Part shown: positions 34,924-48,797 of the stretch, in pieces
How the letters are laid out: each line of letters begins with the position of its first letter
Numbering within the stretch: the stretch's first letter is position 1
Origin: Mactra quadrangularis
Lineage: Eukaryota > Mollusca > Bivalvia > Venerida > Mactridae
Assembly (NCBI GenBank): GCA_025267735.1
Contig: CM046304.1
Location: 15,748,001-15,812,000, forward strand
Direction of reading: 5' to 3'
DNA: 64,000 nt
Position numbers and translations under genes: made by a program
The notes under the pieces: generated by a model
Database searches by the model: none
Told to the model about the DNA's origin: nothing
Seen by the model: only the letters and a program-made list of their open reading frames with translations

Positions 34924-36331
34924 TCAAAAAAATACATGATTTGTTTTATGTGTAGATAGATATTATCATTCTGTGTCAAAAACATGTAAAAATCTAAAAA
35001 AATACAATTTATGATTACAAATTAATAATGAACTGATGAATATGTATTAGATATATGAATATATTTAAATAAAATAACATATATATTCATTAACAACAAA
35101 ACAGTATTCATATTTTTATTATATATAATAAAATTCTCCTTTTCTAAGTACTGTATTATTTTCTACATATAAAAGATTGATAAGTTTGACCATACTTGGT
35201 ATAAACCAGTATTTGTTAAGAATGTACATTTCTCTATGATCTACAGAAATAATACATTCCAGTATGAAATGAAATTCATATTCTAATTGGTTACAACTGA
35301 AATCTTTTTTTCATTCATTTGATTTCTTATTGGATTAAACCAACTGCAATATTCAATGCGTTATTTAAGAAATGGTATCACTATGACAAAATTAATCCAT
35401 GTAAAAAAATACTGTAAAATAAAATTTGAAATATGATTATAAAATTTAAGTACAACTAAATTTGTCAGTCTAGTATTCCAATATTGTATAAACCGATCAT
35501 TAAGTTGTTCCTTAAATAGTGAAATAAATCATTACCAATATCCTGATAAATCAACATTCCAAATAAACCCAATAGACATTTGAATTAAACATTTTAATGT
35601 TCAACATGCAGACACCAATTCTTCATTAAATTATACATAATGTGTGCATATGTATTATCTTTTATTGTCAGTCTTCTTAACCAATACTTAAGCATTTTAA
35701 ATGAATTGATTGTCTTAAAAGAAACAAGCACTAATTCCCCATAAACAAACATATTTTGAGTGTTTTTTCTTATCCAAATGTTGTACAAAAAAAACCAATA
35801 AACTCTTCCTATAGATAAAATATTAAAAAAAAAAAAAAGTTTACATCAATGAATAATGATGGGCAATATATGTTTATCAAACAGTTTGAGCTTATGTTAT
35901 GGCAAAATGTATATGTATAATATGTATAAATTTGTACAGGTACTTATCTAAAGTAAACATTGCCTTATAAGCCTGGTTAGATCATGCACTTGAATCTGTA
36001 AAGTTAAAAACGATTTCCTTGGTAATTAAAAGCTAAGTTTATAAAATACATGTACATGTAATTACCTCCCTTTCTAAAATCATTATATTGGTTTTGGCAT
36101 CATTCACTTAAAAATTGTAATATTTCACAATAATCATATTTGAAGTCATATGCAGATTTTGTTAAAAAAGCAATATTGTCTGAATACATATCAATGATTG
36201 ACAAATAGTATAATTTGAATGTCACAGAACTATACATGAAATGTTTATTATACATAGAAGTAAACATGAATTGTAAAAAGTATGTAACAGAAACATAATT
36301 ATAAGGTGATACAGAATATACTCCGTTTATT

Positions 36332-39300
36332 TTAATTTATTTCTTGCATTATCTTCTTTTTCTTCAGCTCAAATAATTCTTGTTGTTGCTGTTTTTTTGC
36401 TTCTAGAATTTCGATTTCAATTAATATTTTCTTTCTTTCTAAATCATATAAGTCTTCATAGGCAATTTTTCTTTTAGATGAATTTTTCTTTGTGTAAGTT
36501 ATTGTATTCTCTGAAGATAAAGGAGCATAATAAAAGTTAAAATAACACTTAAAATTTGCCATTTCTTACTAAAATGCAACAGTAATAAATTAAAAACTTA
36601 CACAAAATCATCATAAAATTGTACATGCTTATGACTGCACTAGCTAATCAATTAATAAAGCACATATAATAGATATTTCATCTCAATCAAAATTGTAAAG
36701 CATTGACAGAAAACTATGGAGGCGTATTTCTGCCATCAGATAACCACATAACTAACCAGTTATTTAAATGGTTAACTTGTTACGGCAGTGTTTAATTCTG
36801 GGCAATTTTATAGCCGTTTATGGTCTATATTCCCAATTTTAAATCATACCTTGCTTTCCTAAATTTCAATCCAAAATTCCCATTTTAACCTTAAGCATTA
36901 TTCTTTTGAAAACAGTAGTTGTAAGTATGTTTCAGCTAAACATAATATGCCACAGCAACATTTATTTTCTATTTTTTTCCCTTACAAAATGAAGAATATA
37001 TATAAAAACTTTGCTATATCTTCTATTTATATTAAGCTTGTGAGATATTCTATCCCACTTTAAAACATATAATGCCAATAAAACTCCTAAATTATTAAGG
37101 ACATGGGCCAAATTCCCAAATTTGGGGAAAAAATCATAGTACCGTATAAAGTTAGTATAAGTAGTTAACTATCATAACTAGTTAACCTCTTAATTAAATT
37201 GTTAGTTACATGGTTATCTTATGACAGAAATAAACACCCATAGAAAGAGAATTTAGAAATTGTTTAATCATAATTGGGGAAAATAGACATTTTTGAGAAG
37301 GCTGAATTCATTATGCAATTTTATAGTGCACCACTATATTTCAAGAATGAAAGCAGGCGTGTTGATTTTGTGTATTCTTTAATTAAAATAGAACAAAAAA
37401 TTATCTCATCCTAATAAACAGTACATGACTGTAATGTGTAAGAAGGTATTTCATTCTGTAAAAATATATAGCACTTTAAAATTGAAGGATGCCACAGAGA
37501 ATTACATACCTTTATCACAAGTACTATTATCGCCAGCACATGTTGGGAGGTTTGATGGCATATCACTTACTTCATGTTGTTCAGAGGGTTCTGTAAAACT
37601 ACTGAAAATAAATATCATTTATAAATATGTAGCTAGACAGTTATTGATAGAAAGCTTGCATGAATTCTTTTTTATACCAATAAAATTTAAGTGTCACTAC
37701 AAAGGAAAGATTGATTAATACCAATAAACATACTCATGGAGAATATTTTAAAATTCTAAAATTCTAATACAATTTAATAACAATATCTTCAATGTAATTA
37801 TATTCAAAATACTTAATATGTGTAATGATTACAAAAATTATTATTGTCATTATTTGTTCAAAAGGGTTAATGATTGGCTTACTTATAGATATTTTCAACA
37901 CGGATTTAAACAGTAAGTCAGATAAAATGTACATAATGTTTAATATTTCAAAACACATAACCTAAAATTATCATCTTATTTATGTTTAACTTTCAAAAGA
38001 AATCTAAAAGTCACTCATTTAATTGCTTTGTTAATCCTGAGATACACTTTGAAAACAACTGGTCACTTTCAAATTGTTTCTAACATAGTTGGCGGCTGAA
38101 AATTATTCAAAAATTAAAGTTAGATTTGTTTAATTGTCATTAATTAAAATTTTACCTATTCACAACATGACATATTTCGTAAGAGATATAATATCGTTAT
38201 AAGTACATCAAAGTTTATACCTTTCAATGACATTATTCCCAATAAATACATCTTGCACTGGCACATATGAAGTCATAGGAACCCCTAAAATATGAAAAAA
38301 GTTAGTCAAAATTAATTACAGATGTAAATATTTTTCTGTGATTCTAATCTTGTTACCTTATAATAGAATTATTGCAGTTTTATGTTTTAACACAATTGAC
38401 AAAACATGATTTTATTTTACTTGATATACATAATGATGGCTAGTAATATTCAGCAACAAGTAAAATTTATTCATATTGAAATTAATTTGACAAGCCTATA
38501 TCTGTTTTATTATAATAATTCATGTTAAAATGTTATAAGTGCACAGGGAATCAATCATTGCCTAGAGTATAAGGACATTAAGATGGGTGATTCAAGTGCA
38601 CCTAAGTGATTGAATTCTTAAAACCCAAGCCCACAACCAAATTCATGATGCCTGTGAACAGGTAACAGTATAGTCAGTAGATCAACTAATCTGATTGTTT
38701 TTTGTCACAACTTTAATGTTGTTCAACTACAAATTCATTCAGAAAAGTCATACTGAGTAGTGAGTAGTCAGCTAAAATGTTTTTACTCTGTTCTATGTAA
38801 TAATTATGTACAAATAAATAGAAATTTGTATAATTAACACACTCAAATATAAATGATAAAATATTACCACTTAAAGTATCAATTCCTTCTTGAAGACCAT
38901 TTAGCTGAGCTGCATTATGATCCTTTAAGTGATCAATAATTAAACATTCTGCAGCATTTAATGACTGACTGGGCCCACCCCAGTTTTCTTGCTTCCTTCA
39001 TACTTGTCTTTTGCTTTTAAAAAGGTAGTATTTGTATAATGTTATGAAGTGATAATGGAAACTAAGCAAACATTTAAGATAGCATAGTCACTGAATATTT
39101 GAGAGGAATGCACAATCAAAATCTCTTAATATATCAAGTGAAAATAAATGTACTAAGGAAAATTCCAAAATAGGGAATATATACTGATAAAACAATTACA
39201 TGAAAGATTAACTCCAACATGCCTTGAGGCTCTCTAATGGATGATTTAAATAATCCATGCAACTCATATTTGAATTTTAGTTATCTATGTAGCTAATTAA

Positions 39301-40183
39301 AGTTACAATTAGTATCATCACTTGTATATTTTATGATTTGCAGGTACCAAGAGGGCAGTATGGATTATGTTTATCATTATATTCTTAACATCAAACAAAT
39401 AAACATCAAACTTTCAAGACTGTCACCTTTCCTTTGTTATTTTTGTATGGTTAGTTGACAAATTAACTTTTTCCACATATTTAGAATAAGTAATTTTCAT
39501 CATCACAGATTAAACGTATTAGATTTTTCAGTACTCAATGCTTGATGGAATTTCAATCATTATGATAAAATAAAGGTTATTACTTACCTCTTGTCTTTAG
39601 ATTGTTAAACATTTTCTTCACCTCAATAGGTGTTCTCAGACTTGAAACCTGACCTGATCTGAAAAATAATGTGATAAAAAGATCCCATCAATGGTATCAT
39701 TATCTCTTTTTTGTCTTAGAAAGAATGTAAAACAATTATAATGTCAAATAAATTAACATGGTAAAATAACTTTAGATATTGCTCATACATGTACTGTTAC
39801 CTGCTAATTCGGAGAAACTGACCAAACAAATGAATCGTCCAAGAACGGATGTGACTGGGGACGGATCGTCTGACATTCGATATTCATACAACATTTTGGC
39901 TGAACTCATACTGAGAAACGGACATACCGATACGGCGATAGACAAAATAAAGTTTAACATGATATACTCACGAATTCAATTCATCGGCAATTTTTTGCCA
40001 CATCATTTCCTTCTCCTTTGCACCACACGTAGCCCCCCGAAACTTCCCGAAAAGTAGGTCACTGTGATCCAAAATGGAGACAACGGCAGCGAGCCTCTCC
40101 CCCTCGCTCCAGTTGGTTGATCTCTTCTTCTCCATTTTGGTCGTCTGCTTTGTTATGACATACGTTCGCGGAATTTCGATCAT
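36332..40183 (-). pseudogene. Myb/SANT-like DNA-binding protein of Harbinger, copy 2 (same frameshift)
   Basis: Minus-strand exons are 40183-39972, 39658-39588, about 39013-38868, 38284-38221, 37601-37510 and 36510-36332, matching copy 1. The Myb/SANT-like domain and C-terminal coiled coil are unchanged. The GGGG run responsible for the frameshift is present at 38978-38981, so the lesion either predates the duplication or is a shared assembly or sequencing artefact. Confidence 0.75.
36714..37243. mobile_element. MITE nested in Myb-like gene intron, copy 2
   Basis: Same nested element as at 27480-28009. Confidence 0.7.
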
Positions 40184-40273
40184 TCTTTCCTCCGTTTTGT
40201 TTACTTCCGGAAGAGTTGCCGTTTTAACGCCGCTTACGTCAACAAAAATAAAGAAAAGATGAGTCGCTTATTT

Positions 40274-40413
40274 TACTCAGTTGAGATTGAGTTTAAGACG
40301 CGTCGTGAAACGAACTCAAACGTTCGTACTCAACTGAGTCTGTTAATCGACTTAAGTCAAATATAGAGTTTGAGTTTGAGTATGAGAATAAGTTTTTTCG
40401 TGAAACCGGGGCC
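40274..40413. repeat. Right terminal and subterminal repeats, copy 2
   Basis: Same GAGTTTGAG-rich region and GTGAAACCGGGGCC end as copy 1. It is followed by unique flank TGGTATTCAATAAATAATG. Confidence 0.8.
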
Positions 40414-40724
40414 TGGTATTCAATAAATAATGTCTGTAAATCATGTTTTGTTGTTTTACGTCTTGTAGATTCATACATAGGCATCTTTATCAAACTTGGT
40501 TACGATGCTGCAATTGTAAACAGACCTGCAAAAATATAAAACAACAACAACAATAATAACATTATAATACTCTCATTGTAAAGAAAAATTCCCCTCATCA
40601 CAATTTTCATTTTAAAACATACAGGTTGGTAGATTCCTTCATTATATCCTGCTCATCATTTTGCATAGATTAGATTATTACTTACCATAACATAACAAAA
40701 TGAAAACATTTTCCAGACAATAAT

Positions 40725-41050
40725 TAGACTGAAAGATAATTTTTTGATAGGAAAAAGAATTCAAAAATTTGATTAAATCCTTTTGATAAGAAATAAAAAT
40801 TCAAATTTTGATTACATCTCTTTCATAGGAAATATAAATTCAAAATTTTTATAACATCTCTATGGTAGGAAATAAGAATTCAAATTTTGATTTCACCTCT
40901 TTGATAAGAAATAAGAATTCAAAATTTTGATTCCATCCCTTTAATAAGAAATAAAATTTCAAAATTTTGATCACATCTTTTCATAGGAAATAAGAATTCC
41001 AAATTTTGATTACATCTCTTTGAAAATAAATAAGAATTCAAAATTTTGAA
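40725..41050. repeat. 41-bp AT-rich minisatellite next to the Harbinger right end
   Basis: Seven to eight degenerate units contain AGGAAATAAGAATTCAAA, then ATTTTGATTACATCTCTTT. The array begins about 310 bp outside copy 2. Confidence 0.85.
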
Positions 41051-43544
41051 ACAGTGATACACTGGGGTCTAAAAATTCTTAACACATGTATTTTTATCAT
41101 ATTTTCTTATTTAATTTGTATAGTTTTAATATTTCATATTTATAATACATAAAGGACATCATTAATGGTTCATGTAAAATTGTATATTACTTGTGAAATT
41201 GATAGCCAAATGTAACGTATATCAAAGTACACTTCAAACATCAAAATTTAATATGTGTGAAGACATTTTTGGACCACTGTGTGTATATAATATTTTTGGT
41301 ATTCCTAGAATTGTGCTCTAACCGTAGCCATCATTTTGAATAAGGGGAATTCTTCTTTAACGATTTTGTCAGAAAAAGCGGAAAAAGGCATAAAACCGAT
41401 ACGTAATTAAATGGAGAAAAATTTCAGTGTGAATACTTTTTTTTGTAAAAAAAAATCCAACTGGTACTTTACTTGGATAATATGTAAAACATAAAAGTGA
41501 TTTTTCTTTAGCTCTGGACTAATTATTGTTTTATTTTTTTTCAATATTTCTCATACAAATGAAGAGTCGATTTGTTGAACAAAGGATTGAATAGTAAGTA
41601 TAGTGATTTCCGTATTAAGGTATACAACACCTTACTAAAACAAGTTTTATGGGAGCTTAAAATGTAACATAGTGGTCTCAATACATGTAGCTAATTCTGG
41701 AATGTCGTAAGTATAAGTTTAAAAATTAAACATATTTCTATAATCATATACATTGGCTCTGAAACAAGACAGTAATATTTGACCAAGCCAAGATCATGTG
41801 ATGTTTACGAGGATGATGCACTTCATGTTATTCCAAAATGCTCGTCAAGATTATAATAATAATTAAATTAGTGTCCAAGAAAATGACACTAAAGTAAGCT
41901 TTTATGTTCATTTTGGCAGAGTCCAGTAAACATGCAACTACGCAATTGGCAAGGGTCATTTAGGGATTTCCCTTAAAGGTGTTTAATAAGAAATAATTAG
42001 ATTGGATAATCGAAGTTGTTGTCTTTAATTTCAATGGGTCATTTTAGACGCCCACCGAAAGTAACGACATTTCATGATTGTCATAAATATAGGAGCGAAA
42101 GTGTGTGAGAGGATGAGAAGGAGAGAAAAAGGAATAGAACGACCGAGAGCGTAAAAGTTTAGAAATTAATAATATAATTATTATAGAAAACTATACGATC
42201 ATTTTCATGAATTTAATAGACTTTGAAAACTTTTAATTAGTTTTGTTTTGTATTCAGTAATTAAAAACCTTGTGACTGAGACTATGTCACAAAAGTTTCT
42301 AGAACTGATTTCACTAGTTTGGACATAGTATTTCTAAACTTTTCACGGTGTACGATCGTTAGATATGTAATGTTAACGTAGACTTTTATGGACATTATTT
42401 TTATTACTAAGTTTCATATACAAGTGAAATGATAACTATCCACAGTTTTAAGTTTTTGTCAAATATTTTTGAAATTACAAGTTTTGTAATGAATCATATC
42501 CACGCAAAATGATTAACATTATTAAATTGGATGAAATATATCGATGCAACGTCAAAACTTGAGGCTATTTTTTTGGCGTCGAATAGCGACACATTATAAT
42601 TATGTGAATTTTGCTGATACATGAGAAAAATATCATGCCATATATGATTCGAAAGAAAAATGAAAGTCGAAATAGCATATTTAGTTTGTTTACGAATTTA
42701 ATGACCACTGATATATATTCTGTACGTTTGAAAGTCGAAAAAAGTATTGAAAATCAATGTAGACGTGAAACATGGAAATTTAGGTACCCTGTAGATTCAC
42801 TCAATCACTATACGATAACAGTAAGAAAACGCAAAACTTTTTAGCGTTGAATGATCGCATAACGCTGTATTTTGTTTTTCATACTTTCACAAAATTAATT
42901 TTTAACTGCGAGTGGCGTTAGGGATTGTATACCTTAAAGACGATAAAAACTTTTACCTTCTTTGGATCCTGATTCTCTTACATGGAATCATGTTGAATTA
43001 ACATTCGGAACTTCTCGGCCATTCATGAAAGGTCAAGGTGTTCCGAATGGTTGAATTAATTGTACAACGAGTACCATATTCTGTTTTTGGTGTTATTTGA
43101 ACATTCTACAAATAAGAAATAAGAAATATATCTTTAGCTCTATGTTCAGTAAATAAAAACTCATTGTGCAATTATAACATAAATAAGAGGTTTACCTATC
43201 TACCTAATGACGGCTAGCACTGTTCCGAGACAAAGCTCTTTTAGCAAGAGTTAATAATTATCTCCCTTGCATATGAAATTAGAGTCATTTTAAATACTTG
43301 TATGTCAATAAAAAAGTGCATGATATTAAACATGGTGAAAAGTTTAGAAATCCTATGTAAAGTTAGTAAAACTATTTATTCAATGTTTCAGTTGCCTTAG
43401 AACATAGATTAAAATTAGGGTTTGTATACCTAAATAATATTTTGTTTGGGTGAAATGTCGTATCAAAATAATTACATGTAATGGTATTTCTAACGTAGTC
43501 AGCTTTCCTAATTTAATTTCCGCGGACTTTTGTCTTAAACTATA
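41051..43544. other. Non-coding stretch with a small MITE-like hairpin
   Basis: No gene is supported. CAGTGATACACTGGGGTCTA (41053) and TTTTGGACCACTGTG (about 41268) may be ends of a small Tc1-like relic. ACATTCGGAACTTCTCGGCC and GTTCCGAATGG (43000-43055) form a miniature version of the family-1 fold-back MITE. Confidence 0.35.
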
Positions 43545-43745
43545 ATTCGCCTACAACTCAACGAGGCTGACATTTTTTAAATGTACCTTACACATTAAGG
43601 GAAATAGGCATTATTGTAAACTTTTTACGGAAGAGTATAATAAGCCCCGGATGGCTTTCGTATCAGCAACCCATATTCATTACTTGATGCGAAATCCTGC
43701 GTGTAGCCTACTGCGCAATGGACCTGGATGTTGATTATGAATTAT
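43545..43745 (-). repeat. Degenerate SINE-A copy
   Basis: AACGAGGCTGACA, then GGCATTATTGTAAAC, GGAAGAGTATAATAAGCCCC and GGATGG follow the same order as the better copy at 44460-44725. Confidence 0.4.
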
Positions 43746-44459
43746 AACCTCTATCCTAACAAAAAACAATACGTAAAACATAAATAGATAGCACCATAGA
43801 ATCGTATCACCAAAACTGTATTTTAAACCAAACTGTGGTGTGATCAAACAAAGGCAGTTCCAAGTGTTAGTTGACATATATGGTTAAAAAGATCTGATAA
43901 AAAGTTTTATTCAACATGTTCTTACCATGGGAGCTTCTTTATGAACTTAACGTATTTATTACTGTAACTCTCCTAACAATTACAAAGTTGAACACATTTT
44001 TTCTTTTCTTGTTTGCCATGGTCCATATACATCGATAGCAACCCCTTGGTGTAAATGTCTTCATGGTGGATGTTGCCAAATATTACCACTGAAAATGAAC
44101 CTAAAATATATCAAATAATTATGAGAACACGAACGAACCAGAAATATTTTTTTAGCCTTCATTTGTCCGTAATACTAGAAATAAAGATTATCCAACATAA
44201 TAACACTCTCGTCTAAATAGATCGAGATCTCTAGATTAATTATTACATTTTCCAATTATGAAATCAGGAAGTTTGTAAATTTGGTTACGAAGAAATATTT
44301 GGAAAGATTAATATAAATTTGTACAATGTATTGTATATAGTATACGTTTACTAATTTGCTCCTTCGGTCTTTATTTTCAAACGGCAGGGGTCATATTAAA
44401 AAGACCTTACAACCAAAAAAACAACAGTTTAATCAAATTTTATGAGAATAAAAAGATGA

Positions 44460-44725
44460 TTTTACTGGGTTTGTCAACACATTAAGGTCATTTTACGGCG
44501 TTTAGCGCACCTATCCTAGCTTTTCTGGCGCTTGTCTATAACCAGTACTTACCTACCCTTCCCCAAGGCCGTAAACTTCTCCATATTATCTAATCAATGG
44601 AGGAAAATTGTCATTATTGACAAATTTTCATGGAAGGGTATAACATCCCCAGGAGGGGGTTGAACCCGTACCCACTTTTGGACACGAGATTCAAAATACC
44701 AGCGCGGTACCAAGAGCGCTATGGT
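44460..44725 (-). repeat. SINE-A copy with tRNA-like head
   Basis: Read on the minus strand, a tRNA-like head comes first (AGCGCTCTTGGTACCGCGC, then a B-box-like GGGTTCAACCC). The body follows (CCATGGAGAAG-type region, CGGCCTTGGGGAAGGGTAGG, AAGTACTGG, AAGCTAGGATAGG) and then a tail GTAAAATGACCTTAATGTGT. The body matches 59605-59840, 60145-60370 and 61920-62065. Confidence 0.65.
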
Positions 44726-47615
44726 TTGATTATTGAATTAGAAATTGTGTGATGCAATATTCAGAAAGTGTTTTCTAAGTTACATAATGCATGCTTCTTT
44801 AAAATTATTATAGATACAAACTGAATATTTTCTAAGCATTGGATTTCAATATGACATCATTTGCTGAATGTTTGATCAATCTTGAGCTCTACTTGTCTTT
44901 TCTACCTTTCTTGATCCATAGACATCAGTCACAATCTGAAATAGACAAAAACACGAGAAGAGAAACCCGACAGAAATTGTTCTATAAAATGATATAAACA
45001 TTGTACTAAAGAATTAAAAAAAAAGAAAGCTGAAAAAAAACAAATTAGAATGGACATGGGGCAAGATGAAGCATGCATTAGGGACATGGAGGGACACGGG
45101 CAGGGATTATTACACCATGGGGGTTCGTGGTCCGTTTTGGGCGGTCATTTTCGCTACCATTCTCACCTATTCACCAGGGCTATAAGAGGTCTCTGATCAC
45201 CATTATTCTAAGAGGGCTGACTTGCACGAAAATTTGTTTTATCTTGTTATGAAAAACTTTTTAATACCCCAAATCCACCCCCAATCATATAAACCTAAGT
45301 AATCACTCCATTCTAAGCATTACTCTGACTCATCCGTTCATGAGGGAAACATGTAAGTCTGCAATATTGTGATAAAGTTTCAAAGTTCTTATTCATAGGA
45401 AAACAAAAGTTATTGTTCAGTACGCGTAGCTTAGTAGATAATAGTACAGACAGTAAGATATACCTAAATAATTATATTCATTTCTGTTTATTTTTGAAAG
45501 TTATTTCGTCTTTTGTGAGATTGATACCCAAAGGTAAAATATTAAGTTACACCGTAATATTATATTCCTGTCGTAAATGAGAAGTTTGTTTACCGAATGT
45601 TGATATTTGACATGAAGGTATGATGAGGTGAGTGAGTCAGTGAGTGTTAGTTTGAATGTTTGTAGATGCATTATTTCACGGCGTCTCAACGCCGTGATAT
45701 TGTGATGGGTATATTTTGATAGCAATGGGCAAAAGTCACATGACATAAATCCTTTCGATATCTATTGCCGACAAATTTATTATATATACTGCTCTGTTCG
45801 GTTATGATGAAAAGCAAGCACTACCTCAAGGTACACAAAGATCAGGGTTATGTCTATAATTAATTGTAATAGTTTTTATTTGAAAATGTTTAAAGAGGGT
45901 GTAAGAAACCTTTACTAGTGTTTACAGTTTAGTTTCTTTTTTAATAAATACAGTACATGTACATACATATATTACTATGCTGTGAATAGCAATTCGTTGA
46001 TAGTTATTTGTGGTTAGACAAACTCAAACAAATGCACTAATTTTGAAATAAATACCATTAGAGCAATGCAAATAGGTACTGTGTGTGTTGACATGTTGAT
46101 TTGGCTTTGTAAATGCTCGGACGAGCAAATAATGAGCGATTAGAGCAAAAAAAAGAATACTAGAAGAAAATACACGAATGTACATTTATTTATATGTGTT
46201 ACTGCGTACATGTACACTTGCTGTTCAGAGTGCATATATAAATGTAACAGTGAAAGGGACAGTTGTATCAGGATTATGTTCGTGACACTTAAATACTTAA
46301 TGTTTGGCAAAACGCATGTTTTACCTTATAACATCTTGATATCATCGATTCATTTGACTCTTCCTAAACACTCAATAGCGCCTTGACAAGAACAGGGAAC
46401 TGAAGATTTTATCGAACATTTTATATGTATAAAAAGAGTTTGAAAACATATCAGAAACAACAACAGTAAACACCACAGACCTTCCACACAGCCAAAAAGC
46501 AATAAAAGGGAATGTTTTTTTAAATTGTTGAACATTTGATATTAAAAGGACGCCTCACCAAAAACCATAACGAAAACAATAACCCAAAAGGTTTCCACAT
46601 AGAAACGGACAGTGACAGCACGTACCACTGGGATGTGCCTAACACTTTAGCCATTGTTTGTTTCTTTGGAGTTTTAACAACATAAATTTTATTTACTTTT
46701 TTAAAAGTTTGTATTAAGAAATAAAAACAAGTTCTATCATTATGCGGGTGTAACATTAATTGCAAGCCAAGCAAAATATGACAGTTATTGAAACTGGATC
46801 TGAATAAAAGTCGGTAGAAAACATTGGAATATTCAAAACACTTTTCCTCTTGCTTTTTTTCTTGTAAATTATACACTAATAAAAAGACTGAAATTATCAA
46901 AAGTGCAACAATATTAAAAAAAATCTGGATATTCGTAGTATGAATTACATCATACATAAAATGATATCATTGGATATACTTCATAAATACTACATTTGCA
47001 TGAAGAATATGAAATAATATTGGTATTACAATATTAGAAATTTATTACAGAAATATGCTCAAACACACAGATTGTTAAAAAAAATGTTACCTCTTTTCAA
47101 AAATAAAAGTATGAAAACAGCATTAACAATAATCCTCGACGCATTATTGTGATAATTATAATGTAATACAAGTAAAAAAGTCGTGTTCTTTTAAATCATA
47201 AGCCACAAAGTAATAACTTTATGGCTTTAACTTACATATACTTTACATATCATAAAATGCTGACGTTTATAAAAATACAAACTTGCTGTTTCAGTAATTT
47301 ATTATAAGTTAACTAACCATTTAAGTTCCTTCCATAAATAAATTTAATAAAACCCCTTCCACATCCGTGTAAACGACAACATAATTCATTATACATAGTA
47401 AGTTCTTGAAAATATAACATGAGCCTAAAAGAACTTATACCAAATAATGTGTTGCTAAAAAATACGAATTGTCTTTTACCAAATTTAGTGTTTTGAATTT
47501 ATACATGTAATTAGCACCCTAGCCAGACTTAGTAGTATTGTCAAATCAATTATTCTGTGCATTGTAAATAGCACATTATATATGTAATATTTTATTATGA
47601 GTTAGTGAATAGATA
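44726..47615. other. AT-rich non-coding stretch
   Basis: No gene supported. The minus-strand ORF at 46520-46957 (145 residues, one or two hydrophobic stretches, no recognised domain, no splice partner) is the longest open frame and is reported only as an unassigned ORF. A GTGAGTGAGTCAGTGAGTG run lies near 45630. Confidence 0.35.
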
Positions 47616-47627
47616 GCGAATTCTGGT

Positions 47628-48062
47628 CTAGCTATCCTCCCATAAAGGGCCCTTCACTAGATTGCTCAGAATTATGTGTTTAAACTCTTAAGTATAATTC
47701 TGATCTAGCTATCCTCCCATAAAGGGCCCTTCACCAGATTGCTCAGAATTATGTGTTTAAACTATTAAGAATAACTCTGATCTAGCTATCCTCCCATAAA
47801 GGGGCCTTCACTAGATTGCTCAGAATTATGTGTTTAAATTCTTAAGTATAATTCCGATCTAGCTATCCTCCCATAAAGGGCCCTTCACTAGATTGCTCAG
47901 AATTATGTGTTTAAACTCTTAAGAATAATTCCGATCTAGCTATCCTCCCGTAAAATGGGTCCTTCACTAGATTGCTCAGAATTATGTGTTTAAACTTTTA
48001 AGTATAACTCCGATCTAGCTATCCTCCCATGAAGGGCCCTTCACTAGATTGCTCAGAGTTAT
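47628..48062. repeat. 77-bp satellite, six units
   Basis: CTAGCTATCCTCCCATAAAG starts at 47628, 47705, 47782, 47859, 47936 and 48015, so the spacing is exactly 77 bp except for one unit of 79. Each unit also holds GGGCCCTTCACTAGATTGCT and AATTATGTGTTTAAACTCTT. Units differ by only a few bases, with no ORF. Confidence 0.95.
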
Positions 48063-48797
48063 TGATAAATTTAATTATTTTTAATTTAGAAATGCTTATA
48101 TTTTTCTTTTAACTGTCAAATACATTGCTTATAGACTAAGTACATCATTATCAAGCATCATTAGTACTAATTCCATGTATCTTAAAAATGCCAAAAGTAA
48201 TTATCTTTAAATTTTGTCAGATTAAAAAAAGGCAAAAGACACAAAATGTTAAAAATATTATGTATAATGACTTATATTATTAAATACATAGATGTGTAGG
48301 TAGTAATACGTATCATTTGCTTATGAAATGTATGGTCTAAATGTCTAAATTCAATTGACCTAACAAATTCAATACAAAATTGTAAACAATAGAATCTAAA
48401 AATAATAATAATAAATATTTCATTTCTACTTATCTATGACATTGATTTCACGGATATCTTTCTTGCAGAGAAATACTGTTTTGAAAATGTCTCAATGTTT
48501 TCTTATTATATTACTTAGTTTAAAGTAACATTTAATGAATAATATTAAACTGCTATCACTATTTCATTTTAGACAAATTGTGTATACTCTGCTATGTAAC
48601 TCATAATTAGAAAAAAATAGGTAAAGAAAAGTTCAATGAAGATAGAAACCAAAAAGTTGACAATAAGGACATTATTACATGATATTATAAATGAGAAAGT
48701 TACCATAACCTTCATGAGAAAAAGGACAGGCCAAGTTGGGTGTCTATTTCTTGTCTTTAAAACAGATTCAATCAGAGTCAGCTTCGATTGACTTTCA

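Larger units (their letters stand above)
31181..40413 (+). mobile_element. PIF/Harbinger transposon, copy 2, with inverted left end
   Basis: From 31610 this repeats copy 1 (from 22377) at a constant offset of 9,233, becoming 9,234 after one extra A in a homopolymer (35825-35838, 14 A versus 13). Only two substitutions were noticed by eye (25325 T versus 34558 C; 26113 A versus 35346 G). The right end is GTGAAACCGGGGCC at 40413, followed by TGGTATTC. The first 429 bp is the exact reverse complement of 21948-22376. The left terminus is thus moved inside and reversed, and the transposase gene is beheaded. Confidence 0.9.

Noticed and set aside
46520..46957. 145-residue minus ORF with hydrophobic segments
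   Set aside because: Longest open frame in its region, but composition follows the AT-rich background and no domain or splice context supports it.
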